Positions 1 to 12,000 of a stretch of DNA of 64,000 nt are shown here, one piece after another; within the stretch, counting starts at the first letter, position 1; each line of letters opens with the position of its first letter. The notes below the pieces were generated by a model. The model did no database searches and was not told the origin of the DNA. It saw only the letters and a program-made list of their open reading frames with translations. The stretch spans positions 1,302,001 to 1,366,000 of the forward strand of contig JAEHOE010000010.1 in the NCBI GenBank assembly GCA_016858145.1, in the 5' to 3' direction. The translations under genes were made by a program, and so were the position numbers. Source of the DNA: Edaphochlamys debaryana. Lineage: Eukaryota; Chlorophyta; Chlorophyceae; Chlamydomonadales.

Positions 1-3000
1 GGGCCAGGCGGCTCTGGTCCGCCCCCGGACCCCCAGCACCCCGGGGAGCCCACGGAGGCGTCAGCGTCAGGTATCAGCGGCGCCAACCGCTGGGCTAGGC
101 GGCTCTGGTCCGCCCCCGGACCCCCAGCACCTCGGGGAGCCCACGGAGGCGTCAGCGTCAGGTATCAGCGGCGCCAACCGCTGGGCTAGGCCGCTCTGGT
201 CCGCCCCCGGACCCCCAGCACCCCGGGGAGCCCATGGAGGCGTCAGCGTCAGTTATCAGCGGCGCCAACCGCTGGGCCAGGCGGCTCTGGTCCGCCCCCG
301 GACCCCCAGCACCCCGGGGAGCCCACGGAGGCGTCAGCGTCAGTTATCAGCGGCGCCAACCGCTGGGCCAGGCGGCTCTGGTCCGCCCCTGGACCCCAAG
401 CACCTCGGGGAGCCCACGGAGGCGTCAGCGTCAGTTATCAGCGGCGCCAACCGCTGGGCTAGGCGGCTCTGGTCCGCCCCCGGACCCCCAGCACCCCGGG
501 GAGCCCACGGAGGCGTCAGCGTCAGTTATCAGCGGCGCCAACCGCTGGGCCAGGCGGCTCTGGTCCGCCCCCGGACCCCCAGCACCCCGGGGAGCCCACG
601 GAGGCGTCAGCGTCAGTTATCAGCGGCACCAACCGCTGGGCCAGGCGGCTCTGGTCCGCCCCCGGACCCCCAGCACCTCGGGGAGCCCCCGGAGGCGTCA
701 GCGTCAGGTATCAGCGGCGCCAACCGCTGGGCCAGGCGGCTCTGGTCCGCCCCTGGACCCCAAGCACCCCGGGGAGCCCACGGAGGCGTCAGCGTCAGGT
801 ATCAGCGGCACCAACCGCTGGGCCAGGCGGCTCTGGTCCGCCCCCGGACCCCCAGCACCCCGGGGAGCCCACGGAGGCGTCAGCGTCAGTTATCAGCGGC
901 GCCAACCGCTGGGCCAGGCGGCTCTGGTCCGCCCCCGGACCCCAAGCACCTCGGGGAGCCCACGGAGGCGTCAGCGTCAGGTATCAGCGGCGCCAACCGC
1001 TGGGCCAGGCGGCTCTGGTCCGCCCCTGGACCCCAAGCACCCCGGGGAGCCCACGGAGGCGTCAGCGTCAGGTATCAGCGGCACCAACCGCTGGGCCAGG
1101 CGGCTCTGGTCCGCCCCCGGACCCCCAGCACCCCGGGGAGCCCACGGAGGCGTCAGCGTCAGTTATCAGCGGCGCCAACCGCTGGGCCAGGCGGCTCTGG
1201 TCCGCCCCCGGACCCCCAGCACCCCGGGGAGCCCACGGAGGCGTCAGCGTCAGGTATCAGCGGCGCCAACCGCTGGGCTAGGCGGCTCTGGTCCGCCCCC
1301 GGACCCCCAGCACCCCGGGGAGCCCACGGAGGCGTCAGCGTCAGTTATCAGCGGCGCCAACCGCTGGGCCAGGCGGCTCTGGTCCACCCCCGGACCCCCA
1401 GCACCCCGGGGAGCCCACGGAGGCGTCAGCGTCAATTATCAGCGGCGCCAACCGCTGGGCCAGGCGGCTCTGGTCCGCCCCCGGACCCCAAGCACCCCGG
1501 GGAGCCCACGGAGGCGTCAGCGTCAGGTATCAGCGGCGCCAACCGCTGGGCCAGGCGGCTCTGGTCCGCCCCCGGACCCCCAGCACCCCGGGGAGCCCAC
1601 GGAGGCGTCAGCGTCAGGTATCAGCGGCGCCAACCGCTGGGCCAGGCGGCTCTGGTCCGCCCCCGGACCCCCAGCACCTCGGGGAGCCCACGGAGGCGTC
1701 AGCGTCAGTTATCAGCGGCGCCAACCGCTGGGCCAGGCGGCTCTGGTCCGCCCCCGGACCCCCAGCACCTCGGGGAGCCCACGGAGGCGTCAGCGTCAGG
1801 TATCAGCGGCGCCAACCGCTGGGCTAGGCGGCTCTGGTCCGCCCCCGGACCCCCAGCACCCCGGGGAGCCCATGGGGGCGTCAGCGTCAGGTATCAGCGG
1901 CACTAACCGCTGGGCCAAGCGGCTCTAGTCCGCCCCCGGACCCCCAGCACCCCGGGGAGCCCACGGAGGCGTCAGCGTCAGTTATCAGCGGCGCCAACCG
2001 CTGGGCCAGGCGGCTCTGGTCCGCCCCCGGACCCCCAGCACCTCGGGGAGCCCACGGAGGCGTCAGCGTCAGTTATCAGCGGCGCCAACCGCTGGGCTAG
2101 GCGGCTCTGGTCCGCCCCCGGACCCCCAGCACCTCGGGGAGCCCCCGGAGGCGTCAGCGTCAGGTATCAGCGGCGCCAACCGCTGGGCTAGGCGGCTCTG
2201 GTCCGCCCCCGGACCCCCAGCACCCCGGGGAGCCCATGGGGGCGTCAGCGTCAGGTATCAGCGGCACTAACCGCTGGGCCAAGCGGCTCTAGTCCGCCCC
2301 CGGACCCCCAGCACCCCGGGGAGCCCACGGAGGCGTCAGCGTCAGTTATCAGCGGCGCCAACCGCTGGGCCAAGCGGCTCTAGTCCGCCCCCGGACCCCC
2401 AGCACCCCGGGGAGCCCACGGAGGCGTCAGCGTCAGGTATCAGCGGCGCCAACCGCTGGGCCAGGCGGCTCTGGTCCGCCCCCGGACCCCCAGCACCTCG
2501 GGGAGCCCACGGAGGCGTCAGCGTCAGGTATCAGCGGCGCCAACCGCTGGGCCAGGCGGCTCTGGTCCGCCCCCGGACCCCCAGCACCTCGGGGAGCCCA
2601 CGGAGGCGTCAGCGTCAGGTTATCAGCGGCGCCAACCGCTGGGCTAGGCGGCTCAGGTCCGCCCCCGGACCCCCAGCACCTCGGGGAGCCCCCGGAGGCG
2701 TCAGCGTCAGGTATCAGCGGCGCCAACCGCTGGGCCAGGCGGCTCTGGTCCGCCCCCGGACCCCAAGCACCCCGGGGAGCCCATGGGGGCGTCAGCGTCA
2801 GGTATCAGCGGCACTAACCGCTGGGCCAAGCGGCTCTAGTCCGCCCCCGGACCCCCAGCACCCCGGGGAGCCCACGGAGGCGTCAGCGTCAGGTATCAGC
2901 GGCGCCAACCGCTGGGCCAGGCGGCTCTGGTCCGCCCCCGGACCCCCAGCACCCCGGGGAGCCCACGGAGGCGTCAGCGTCAGGTATCAGCGGCGCCAAC

Positions 3001-6000
3001 CGCTGGGCTAGGCGGCTCTGGTCCGCCCCCGGACCCCCAGCACCTCGGGGAGCCCACGGAGGCGTCAGCGTCAGGTATCAGCGGCACTAACCGCTGGGCC
3101 AAGCGGCTCTAGTCCGCCCCCGGACCCCCAGCACCCCGGGGAGCCCACGGAGGCGTCAGCGTCAGGTATCAGCGGCGCCAACCGCTGGGCCAGGCGGCTC
3201 TGGTCCGCCCCCGGACCCCCAGCACCTCGGGGAGCCCACGGAGGCGTCAGCGTCAGGTATCAGCGGCGCCAACCGCTGGGCTAGGCGGCTCTGGTCCGCC
3301 CCCGGACCCCCAGCACCTCGGGGAGCCCACGGAGGCGTCAGCGTCAGGTATCAGCGGCGCCAACCGCTGGGCCAGGCGGCTCTGGTCCGCCCCCGGACCC
3401 CCAGCACCTCGGGGAGCCCACGGAGGCGTCAGCGTCAGGTATCAGCGGCGCCAACCGCTGGGCCAGGCGGCTCTGGTCCGCCCCCGGACCCCCAGCACCT
3501 CGGGGAGCCCACGGAGGCGTCAGCGTCAGTTATCAGCGGCGCCAACCGCTGGGCCAGGCGGCTCTGGTCCGCCCCCGGACCCCCAGCACCCCGGGGAGCC
3601 CATGGGGGCGTCAGCGTCAGGTATCAGCGGCGCCAACCGCTGGGCCAGGCGGCTCTAGTCCGCCCCCGGACCCCCAGCACCCCGGGGAGCCCACGGAGGC
3701 GTCAGCGTCAGTTATCAGCGGCGCCAACCGCTGGGCCAGGCGGCTCTGGTCCGCCCCCGGACCCCCAGCACCCCGGGGAGCCCATGGGGGCGTCAGCGTC
3801 AGGTATCAGCGGCACTAACCGCTGGGCCAGGCGGCTCTGGTCCGCCCCCGGACCCCCAGCACCCCGGGGAGCCCACGGAGGCGTCAGCGTCAGGTATCAG
3901 CGGCGCCAACCGCTGGGCCAGGCGGCTCTGGTCCGCCCCCGGACCCCCAGCACCTCGGGGAGCCCACGGAGGCGTCAGCGTCAGGTATCAGCGGCGCCAA
4001 CCGCTGGGCCAGGCGGCTCTGGTCCGCCCCCGGACCCCCAGCACCTCGGGGAGCCCACGGAGGCGTCAGCGTCAGTTATCAGCGGCGCCAACCGCTGGGC
4101 CAGGCGGCTCTGGTCCGCCCCCGGACCCCCAGCACCCCGGGGAGCCCACGGAGGCGTCAGCGTCAGGTATCAGCGGCGCCAACCGCTGGGCCAGGCGGCT
4201 CTGGTCCGCCCCCGGACCCCCAGCACCCCGGGGAGCCCACGGAGGCGTCAGCGTCAGTTATCAGCGGCGCCAACCGCTGGGCCAGGCGGCTCTGGTCCGC
4301 CCCCCGGACCCCCAGCACCCCGGGGAGCCCATGGAGGCGTCAGCGTCAGGTATCAGCGGCGCCAACCGCTGGGCCAGGCGGCTCTGGTCCGCCCCCGGAC
4401 CCCCAGCACCCCGGGGAGCCCACGGAGGCGTCAGCGTCAGTTATCAGCGGCGCCAACCGCTGGGCCAGGCGGCTCTGGTCCGCCCCCGGACCCCCAGCAC
4501 CTCGGGGAGCCCACGGAGGCGTCAGCGTCAGGTATCAGCGGCGCCAACCGCTGGGCCAGGCGGCTCTGGTCCGCCCCCGGACCCCCAGCACCCCGGGGAG
4601 CCCACGGAGGCGTCAGCGTCAGGTATCAGCGGCGCCAACCGCTGGGCCAGGCGGCTCTGGTCCGCCCCCGGACCCCCAGCACCCCGGGGAGCCCACGGAG
4701 GCGTCAGCGTCAGGTATCAGCGGCGCCAACCGCTGGGCCAGGCGGCTCTGGTCCGCCCCCGGACCCCCAGCACCTCGGGGAGCCCACGGAGGCGTCAGCG
4801 TCAGGTATCAGCGGCGCCAACCGCTGGGCCAGGCGGCTCTGGTCCGCCCCCGGACCCCCAGCACCCCGGGGAGCCCACGGAGGCGTCAGCGTCAGGTATC
4901 AGCGGCGCCAACCGCTGGGCCAGGCGGCTCTGGTCCGCCCCCGGACCCCCAGCACCTCGGGGAGCCCACGGAGGCGTCAGCGTCAGGTATCAGCGGCGCC
5001 AACCGCTGGGCCAGGCGGCTCTGGTCCGCCCCCGGACCCCCAGCACCCCGGGGAGCCCACGGAGGCGTCAGCGTCAGGTATCAGCGGCGCCAACCGCTGG
5101 GCCAGGCGGCTCTGGTCCGCCCCCGGACCCCCAGCACCCCGGGGAGCCCACGGAGGCGTCAGCGTCAGTTATCAGCGGCGCCAACCGCTGGGCCAGGCGG
5201 CTCTGGTCCGCCCCCGGACCCCCAGCACCCCGGGGAGCCCACGGAGGCGTCAGCGTCAGGTATCAGCGGCGCCAACCGCTGGGCCTAGGCGGCTCTGGTC
5301 CGCCCCCGGACCCCCAGCACCCTCGGGGAGCCCACGGAGGCGTCAGCGTCAGGTATCAGCGGCGCCAACCGCTGGGCCAGGCGGCTCTGGTCCGCCCCCG
5401 GACCCCCAGCACCCCGGGGAGCCCACGGAGGCGTCAGCGTCAGGTATCAGCGGCGCCAACCGCTGGGCCAGGCGGCTCTGGTCCGCCCCCGGACCCCCAG
5501 CACCCCGGGGAGCCCACGGAGGCGTCAGCGTCAGGTATCAGCGGCGCCAACCGCTGGGCCAGGCGGCTCTGGTCCGCCCCCGGACCCCCAGCACCTCGGG
5601 GAGCCCACGGAGGCGTCAGCGTCAGGTATCAGCGGCGCCAACCGCTGGGCCAGGCGGCTCTGGTCCGCCCCCGGACCCCCAGCACCTCGGGGAGCCCACG
5701 GAGGCGTCAGCGTCAGGTATCAGCGGCGCCAACCGCTGGGCCAGGCGGCTCTGGTCCGCCCCCGGACCCCCAGCACCTCGGGGAGCCCACGGAGGCGTCA
5801 GCGTCAGGTATCAGCGGCGCCAACCGCTGGGCCAGGCGGCTCTGGTCCGCCCCCGGACCCCCAGCACCCCGGGGAGCCCACGGAGGCGTCAGCGTCAGTT
5901 ATCAGCGGCGCCAACCGCTGGGCCAGGCGGCTCTGGTCCGCCCCCGGACCCCCAGCACCCCGGGGAGCCCACGGAGGCGTCAGCGTCAGTTATCAGCGGC

Positions 6001-9000
6001 GCCAACCGCTGGGCCAGGCGGCTCTGGTCCGCCCCCGGACCCCCAGCACCCCGGGGAGCCCACGGAGGCGTCAGCGTCAGGTATCAGCGGCGCCAACCGC
6101 TGGGCCTAGGCGGCTCTGGTCCGCCCCCGGACCCCCAGCACCCGGGGAGCCCACGGAGGCGTCAGCGTCAGGTATCAGCGGCGCCAACCGCTGGGCCAGG
6201 CGGCTCTGGTCCGCCCCCGGACCCCCAGCACCTCGGGGAGCCCACGGAGGCGTCAGCGTCAGGTATCAGCGGCGCCAACCGCTGGGCCAGGCGGCTCTGG
6301 TCCGCCCCCGGACCCCCAGCACCTCGGGGAGCCCACGGAGGCGTCAGCGTCAGTTATCAGCGGCGCCAACCGCTGGGCTAGGCGGCTCTGGTCCGCCCCC
6401 GGACCCCCAGCACCCCGGGGAGCCCACGGAGGCGTCAGCGTCAGGTATCAGCGGCGCCAACCGCTGGGCCAGGCGGCTCTGGTCCGCCCCCGGACCCCCA
6501 GCACCCCGGGGAGCCCACGGAGGCGTCAGCGTCAGTTATCAGCGGCGCCAACCGCTGGGCCAGGCGGCTCTGGTCCGCCCCCGGACCCCCAGCACCTCGG
6601 GGAGCCCACGGAGGCGTCAGCGTCAGTTATCAGCGGCGCCAACCGCTGGGCTAGGCGGCTCTGGTCCGCCCCCGGACCCCCAGCACCTCGGGGAGCCCAC
6701 GGAGGCGTCAGCGTCAGTTATCAGCGGCGCCAACCGCTGGGCCAGGCGGCTCTGGTCCGCCCCCGGACCCCCAGCACCCCGGGGAGCCCACGGAGGCGTC
6801 AGCGTCAGTTATCAGCGGCGCCAACCGCTGGGCCAGGCGGCTCTGGTCCGCCCCCGGACCCCCAGCACCTCGGGGAGCCCACGGAGGCGTCAGCGTCAGG
6901 TATCAGCGGCGCCAACCGCTGGGCCAGGCGGCTCTGGTCCGCCCCCGGACCCCCAGCACCCCGGGGAGCCCACGGAGGCGTCAGCGTCAGTTATCAGCGG
7001 CGCCAACCGCTGGGCCAGGCGGCTCTGGTCCGCCCCCGGACCCCCAGCACCCCGGGGAGCCCACGGAGGCGTCAGCGTCAGTTATCAGCGGCGCCAACCG
7101 CTGGGCCAGGCGGCTCTGGTCCGCCCCCGGACCCCCAGCACCCTCGGGGAGCCCACGGAGGCGTCAGCGTCAGGTATCAGCGGCGCCAACCGCTGGGCCA
7201 GGCGGCTCTGGTCCGCCCCCGGACCCCCAGCACCCCGGGGAGCCCACGGAGGCGTCAGCGTCAGGTATCAGCGGCGCCAACCGCTGGGCCAGGCGGCTCT
7301 GGTCCGCCCCCGGACCCCCAGCACCCCGGGGAGCCCACGGAGGCGTCAGCGTCAGTTATCAGCGGCGCCAACCGCTGGGCCAGGCGGCTCTGGTCCGCCC
7401 CCGGACCCCCAGCACCCCGGGGAGCCCACGGAGGCGTCAGCGTCAGGTATCAGCGGCGCCAACCGCTGGGCCAGGCGGCTCTGGTCCGCCCCCGGACCCC
7501 CAGCACCTCGGGAGCCCACGGAGGCGTCAGCGTCAGTTATCAGCGGCGCCAACCGCTGGGCTAGGCGGCTCTGGTCCGCCCCCGGACCCCCAGCACCCCG
7601 GGGAGCCCACGGAGGCGTCAGCGTCAGTTATCAGCGGCGCCAACCGCTGGGCCAGGCGGCTCTGGTCCGCCCCCGGACCCCCAGCACCCCGGGGAGCCCA
7701 CGGAGGCGTCAGCGTCAGTTATCAGCGGCGCCAACCGCTGGGCCAGGCGGCTCTGGTCCGCCCCCGGACCCCCAGCACCCCGGGGAGCCCACGGAGGCGT
7801 CAGCGTCAGTTATCAGCGGCGCCAACCGCTGGGCCAGGCGGCTCTGGTCCGCCCCCGGACCCCCAGCACCTCGGGGAGCCCACGGAGGCGTCAGCGTCAG
7901 GTATCAGCGGCGCCAACCGCTGGGCCAGGCGGCTCTGGTCCGCCCCCGGACCCCCAGCACCCTCGGGGAGCCCACGGAGGCGTCAGCGTCAGGTATCAGC
8001 GGCGCCAACCGCTGGGCTAGGCGGCTCTGGTCCGCCCCCGGACCCCCAGCACCCTCGGGGAGCCCACGGAGGCGTCAGCGTCAGGTATCAGCGGCGCCAA
8101 CCGCTGGGCCAGGCGGCTCTGGTCCGCCCCCGGACCCCCAGCACCCTCGGGGAGCCCACGGAGGCGTCAGCGTCAGTTATCAGCGGCGCCAACCGCTGGG
8201 CCAGGCGGCTCTGGTCCGCCCCCGGACCCCCAGCACCCCGGGGAGCCCACGGAGGCGTCAGCGTCAGGTATCAGCGGCGCCAACCGCTGGGCCAGGCGGC
8301 TCTGGTCCGCCCCCGGACCCCCAGCACCTCGGGGAGCCCACGGAGGCGTCAGCGTCAGTTATCAGCGGCGCCAACCGCTGGGCCAGGCGGCTCTGGTCCG
8401 CCCCCGGACCCCCAGCACCCCGGGGAGCCCACGGAGGCGTCAGCGTCAGGTATCAGCGGCGCCAACCGCTGGGCTAGGCGGCTCTGGTCCGCCCCCGGAC
8501 CCCCAGCACCTCGGGGAGCCCACGGAGGCGTCAGCGTCAGGTATCAGCGGCGCCAACCGCTGGGCCAGGCGGCTCTGGTCCGCCCCCGGACCCCCAGCAC
8601 CCCGGGGAGCCCACGGAGGCGTCAGCGTCAGGTATCAGCGGCGCCAACCGCTGGGCCAGGCGGCTCTGGTCCGCCCCCGGACCCCCAGCACCCCGGGGAG
8701 CCCACGGAGGCGTCAGCGTCAGGTATCAGCGGCGCCAACCGCTGGGCCAGGCGGCTCTGGTCCGCCCCCGGACCCCCAGCACCCCGGGGAGCCCACGGAG
8801 GCGTCAGCGTCAGGTATCAGCGGCGCCAACCGCTGGGCCAGGCGGCTCTGGTCCGCCCCCGGACCCCCAGCACCTCGGGGAGCCCACGGAGGCGTCAGCG
8901 TCAGGTATCAGCGGCGCCAACCGCTGGGCTAGGCGGCTCTGGTCCGCCCCCGGACCCCCAGCACCTCGGGGAGCCCACGGAGGCGTCAGCGTCAGGTATC

Positions 9001-12000
9001 AGCGGCGCCAACCGCTGGGCCAGGCGGCTCTGGTCCGCCCCCGGACCCCCAGCACCCCGGGGAGCCCACGGAGGCGTCAGCGTCAGGTATCAGCGGCGCC
9101 AACCGCTGGGCCAGGCGGCTCTGGTCCGCCCCCGGACCCCCAGCACCTCGGGGAGCCCACGGAGGCGTCAGCGTCAGGTATCAGCGGCGCCAACCGCTGG
9201 GCCAGGCGGCTCTGGTCCGCCCCCGGACCCCCAGCACCTCGGGGAGCCCACGGAGGCGTCAGCGTCAGGTATCAGCGGCGCCAACCGCTGGGCTAGGCGG
9301 CTCTGGTCCGCCCCCGGACCCCCAGCACCCCGGGGAGCCCACGGAGGCGTCAGCGTCAGGTATCAGCGGCGCCAACCGCTGGGCCAGGCGGCTCTGGTCC
9401 GCCCCCGGACCCCCAGCACCCCGGGGAGCCCACGGAGGCGTCAGCGTCAGGTATCAGCGGCGCCAACCGCTGGGCCAGGCGGCTCTGGTCCGCCCCCGGA
9501 CCCCCAGCACCTCGGGGAGCCCACGGAGGCGTCAGCGTCAGTTATCAGCGGCGCCAACCGCTGGGCCAGGCGGCTCTGGTCCGCCCCCGGACCCCCAGCA
9601 CCCCGGGGAGCCCACGGAGGCGTCAGCGTCAGTTATCAGCGGCGCCAACCGCTGGGCCAGGCGGCTCTGGTCCGCCCCCGGACCCCCAGCACCCCGGGGA
9701 GCCCACGGAGGCGTCAGCGTCAGGTATCAGCGGCGCCAACCGCTGGGCCAGGCGGCTCTGGTCCGCCCCCGGACCCCCAGCACCTCGGGGAGCCCACGGA
9801 GGCGTCAGCGTCAGGTATCAGCGGCGCCAACCGCTGGGCCAGGCGGCTCTGGTCCGCCCCCGGACCCCCAGCACCCCGGGGAGCCCACGGAGGCGTCAGC
9901 GTCAGTTATCAGCGGCGCCAACCGCTGGGCCAGGCGGCTCTGGTCCGCCCCCGGACCCCCAGCACCCCGGGGAGCCCACGGAGGCGTCAGCGTCAGGTAT
10001 CAGCGGCGCCAACCGCTGGGCCAGGCGGCTCTGGTCCGCCCCCGGACCCCCAGCACCCGGGGAGCCCACGGAGGCGTCAGCGTCAGTTATCAGCGGCGCC
10101 AACCGCTGGGCCAGGCGGCTCTGGTCCGCCCCCGGACCCCCAGCACCCCGGGGAGCCCACGGAGGCGTCAGCGTCAGTTATCAGCGGCGCCAACCGCTGG
10201 GCCAGGCGGCTCTGGTCCGCCCCCGGACCCCCAGCACCCTCGGGGAGCCCACGGAGGCGTCAGCGTCAGGTATCAGCGGCGCCAACCGCTGGGCCAGGCG
10301 GCTCTGGTCCGCCCCCGGACCCCCAGCACCTCGGGGAGCCCACGGAGGCGTCAGCGTCAGGTATCAGCGGCGCCAACCGCTGGGCCTAGGCGGCTCTGGT
10401 CCGCCCCCGGACCCCCAGCACCCCGGGGAGCCCACGGAGGCGTCAGCGTCAGTTATCAGCGGCGCCAACCGCTGGGCCAGGCGGCTCTGGTCCGCCCCCG
10501 GACCCCCAGCACCCCGGGGAGCCCACGGAGGCGTCAGCGTCAGGTATCAGCGGCGCCAACCGCTGGGCCAGGCGGCTCTGGTCCGCCCCCGGACCCCCAG
10601 CACCCCGGGGAGCCCACGGAGGCGTCAGCGTCAGGTATCAGCGGCGCCAACCGCTGGGCCAGGCGGCTCTGGTCCGCCCCCGGACCCCCAGCACCTCGGG
10701 GAGCCCACGGAGGCGTCAGCGTCAGGTATCAGCGGCGCCAACCGCTGGGCCAGGCGGCTCTGGTCCGCCCCCGGACCCCCAGCACCCCGGGGAGCCCACG
10801 GAGGCGTCAGCGTCAGTTATCAGCGGCGCCAACCGCTGGGCCAGGCGGCTCTGGTCCGCCCCCGGACCCCCAGCACCTCGGGGAGCCCACGGAGGCGTCA
10901 GCGTCAGGTATCAGCGGCGCCAACCGCTGGGCCAGGCGGCTCTGGTCCGCCCCCGGACCCCCAGCACCTCGGGGAGCCCACGGAGGCGTCAGCGTCAGGT
11001 ATCAGCGGCGCCAACCGCTGGGCTAGGCGGCTCTGGTCCGCCCCCGGACCCCCAGCACCCCGGGGAGCCCACGGAGGCGTCAGCGTCAGGTATCAGCGGC
11101 GCCAACCGCTGGGCCAGGCGGCTCTGGTCCGCCCCCGGACCCCCAGCACCCCGGGGAGCCCACGGAGGCGTCAGCGTCAGGTATCAGCGGCGCCAACCGC
11201 TGGGCCAGGCGGCTCTGGTCCGCCCCCGGACCCCCAGCACCCCGGGGAGCCCACGGAGGCGTCAGCGTCAGGTATCAGCGGCGCCAACCGCTGGGCCAGG
11301 CGGCTCTGGTCCGCCCCCGGACCCCCAGCACCCCGGGGAGCCCACGGAGGCGTCAGCGTCAGTTATCAGCGGCGCCAACCGCTGGGCCAGGCGGCTCTGG
11401 TCCGCCCCCGGACCCCCAGCACCTCGGGGAGCCCACGGAGGCGTCAGCGTCAGGTATCAGCGGCGCCAACCGCTGGGCTAGGCGGCTCTGGTCCGCCCCC
11501 GGACCCCCAGCACCCCGGGGAGCCCACGGAGGCGTCAGCGTCAGGTATCAGCGGCGCCAACCGCTGGGCCAGGCGGCTCTGGTCCGCCCCCGGACCCCCA
11601 GCACCCCGGGGAGCCCACGGAGGCGTCAGCGTCAGTTATCAGCGGCGCCAACCGCTGGGCCAGGCGGCTCTGGTCCGCCCCCGGACCCCCAGCACCCCGG
11701 GGAGCCCACGGAGGCGTCAGCGTCAGGTATCAGCGGCGCCAACCGCTGGGCCAGGCGGCTCTGGTCCGCCCCCGGACCCCCAGCACCTCGGGGAGCCCAC
11801 GGAGGCGTCAGCGTCAGGTATCAGCGGCGCCAACCGCTGGGCCAGGCGGCTCTGGTCCGCCCCCGGACCCCCAGCACCCCGGGGAGCCCACGGAGGCGTC
11901 AGCGTCAGTTATCAGCGGCGCCAACCGCTGGGCCAGGCGGCTCTGGTCCGCCCCCGGACCCCCAGCACCCCGGGGAGCCCACGGAGGCGTCAGCGTCAGG

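Noticed and set aside
234..6381. Long open frames inside the satellite (up to 865 codons) as real repetitive proteins
   Set aside because: They follow from the 3n+1 unit length and the absence of in-phase ctagg; frames differ only by unit variants, open frames occur on both strands, and no start context or non-repeat domain is present.
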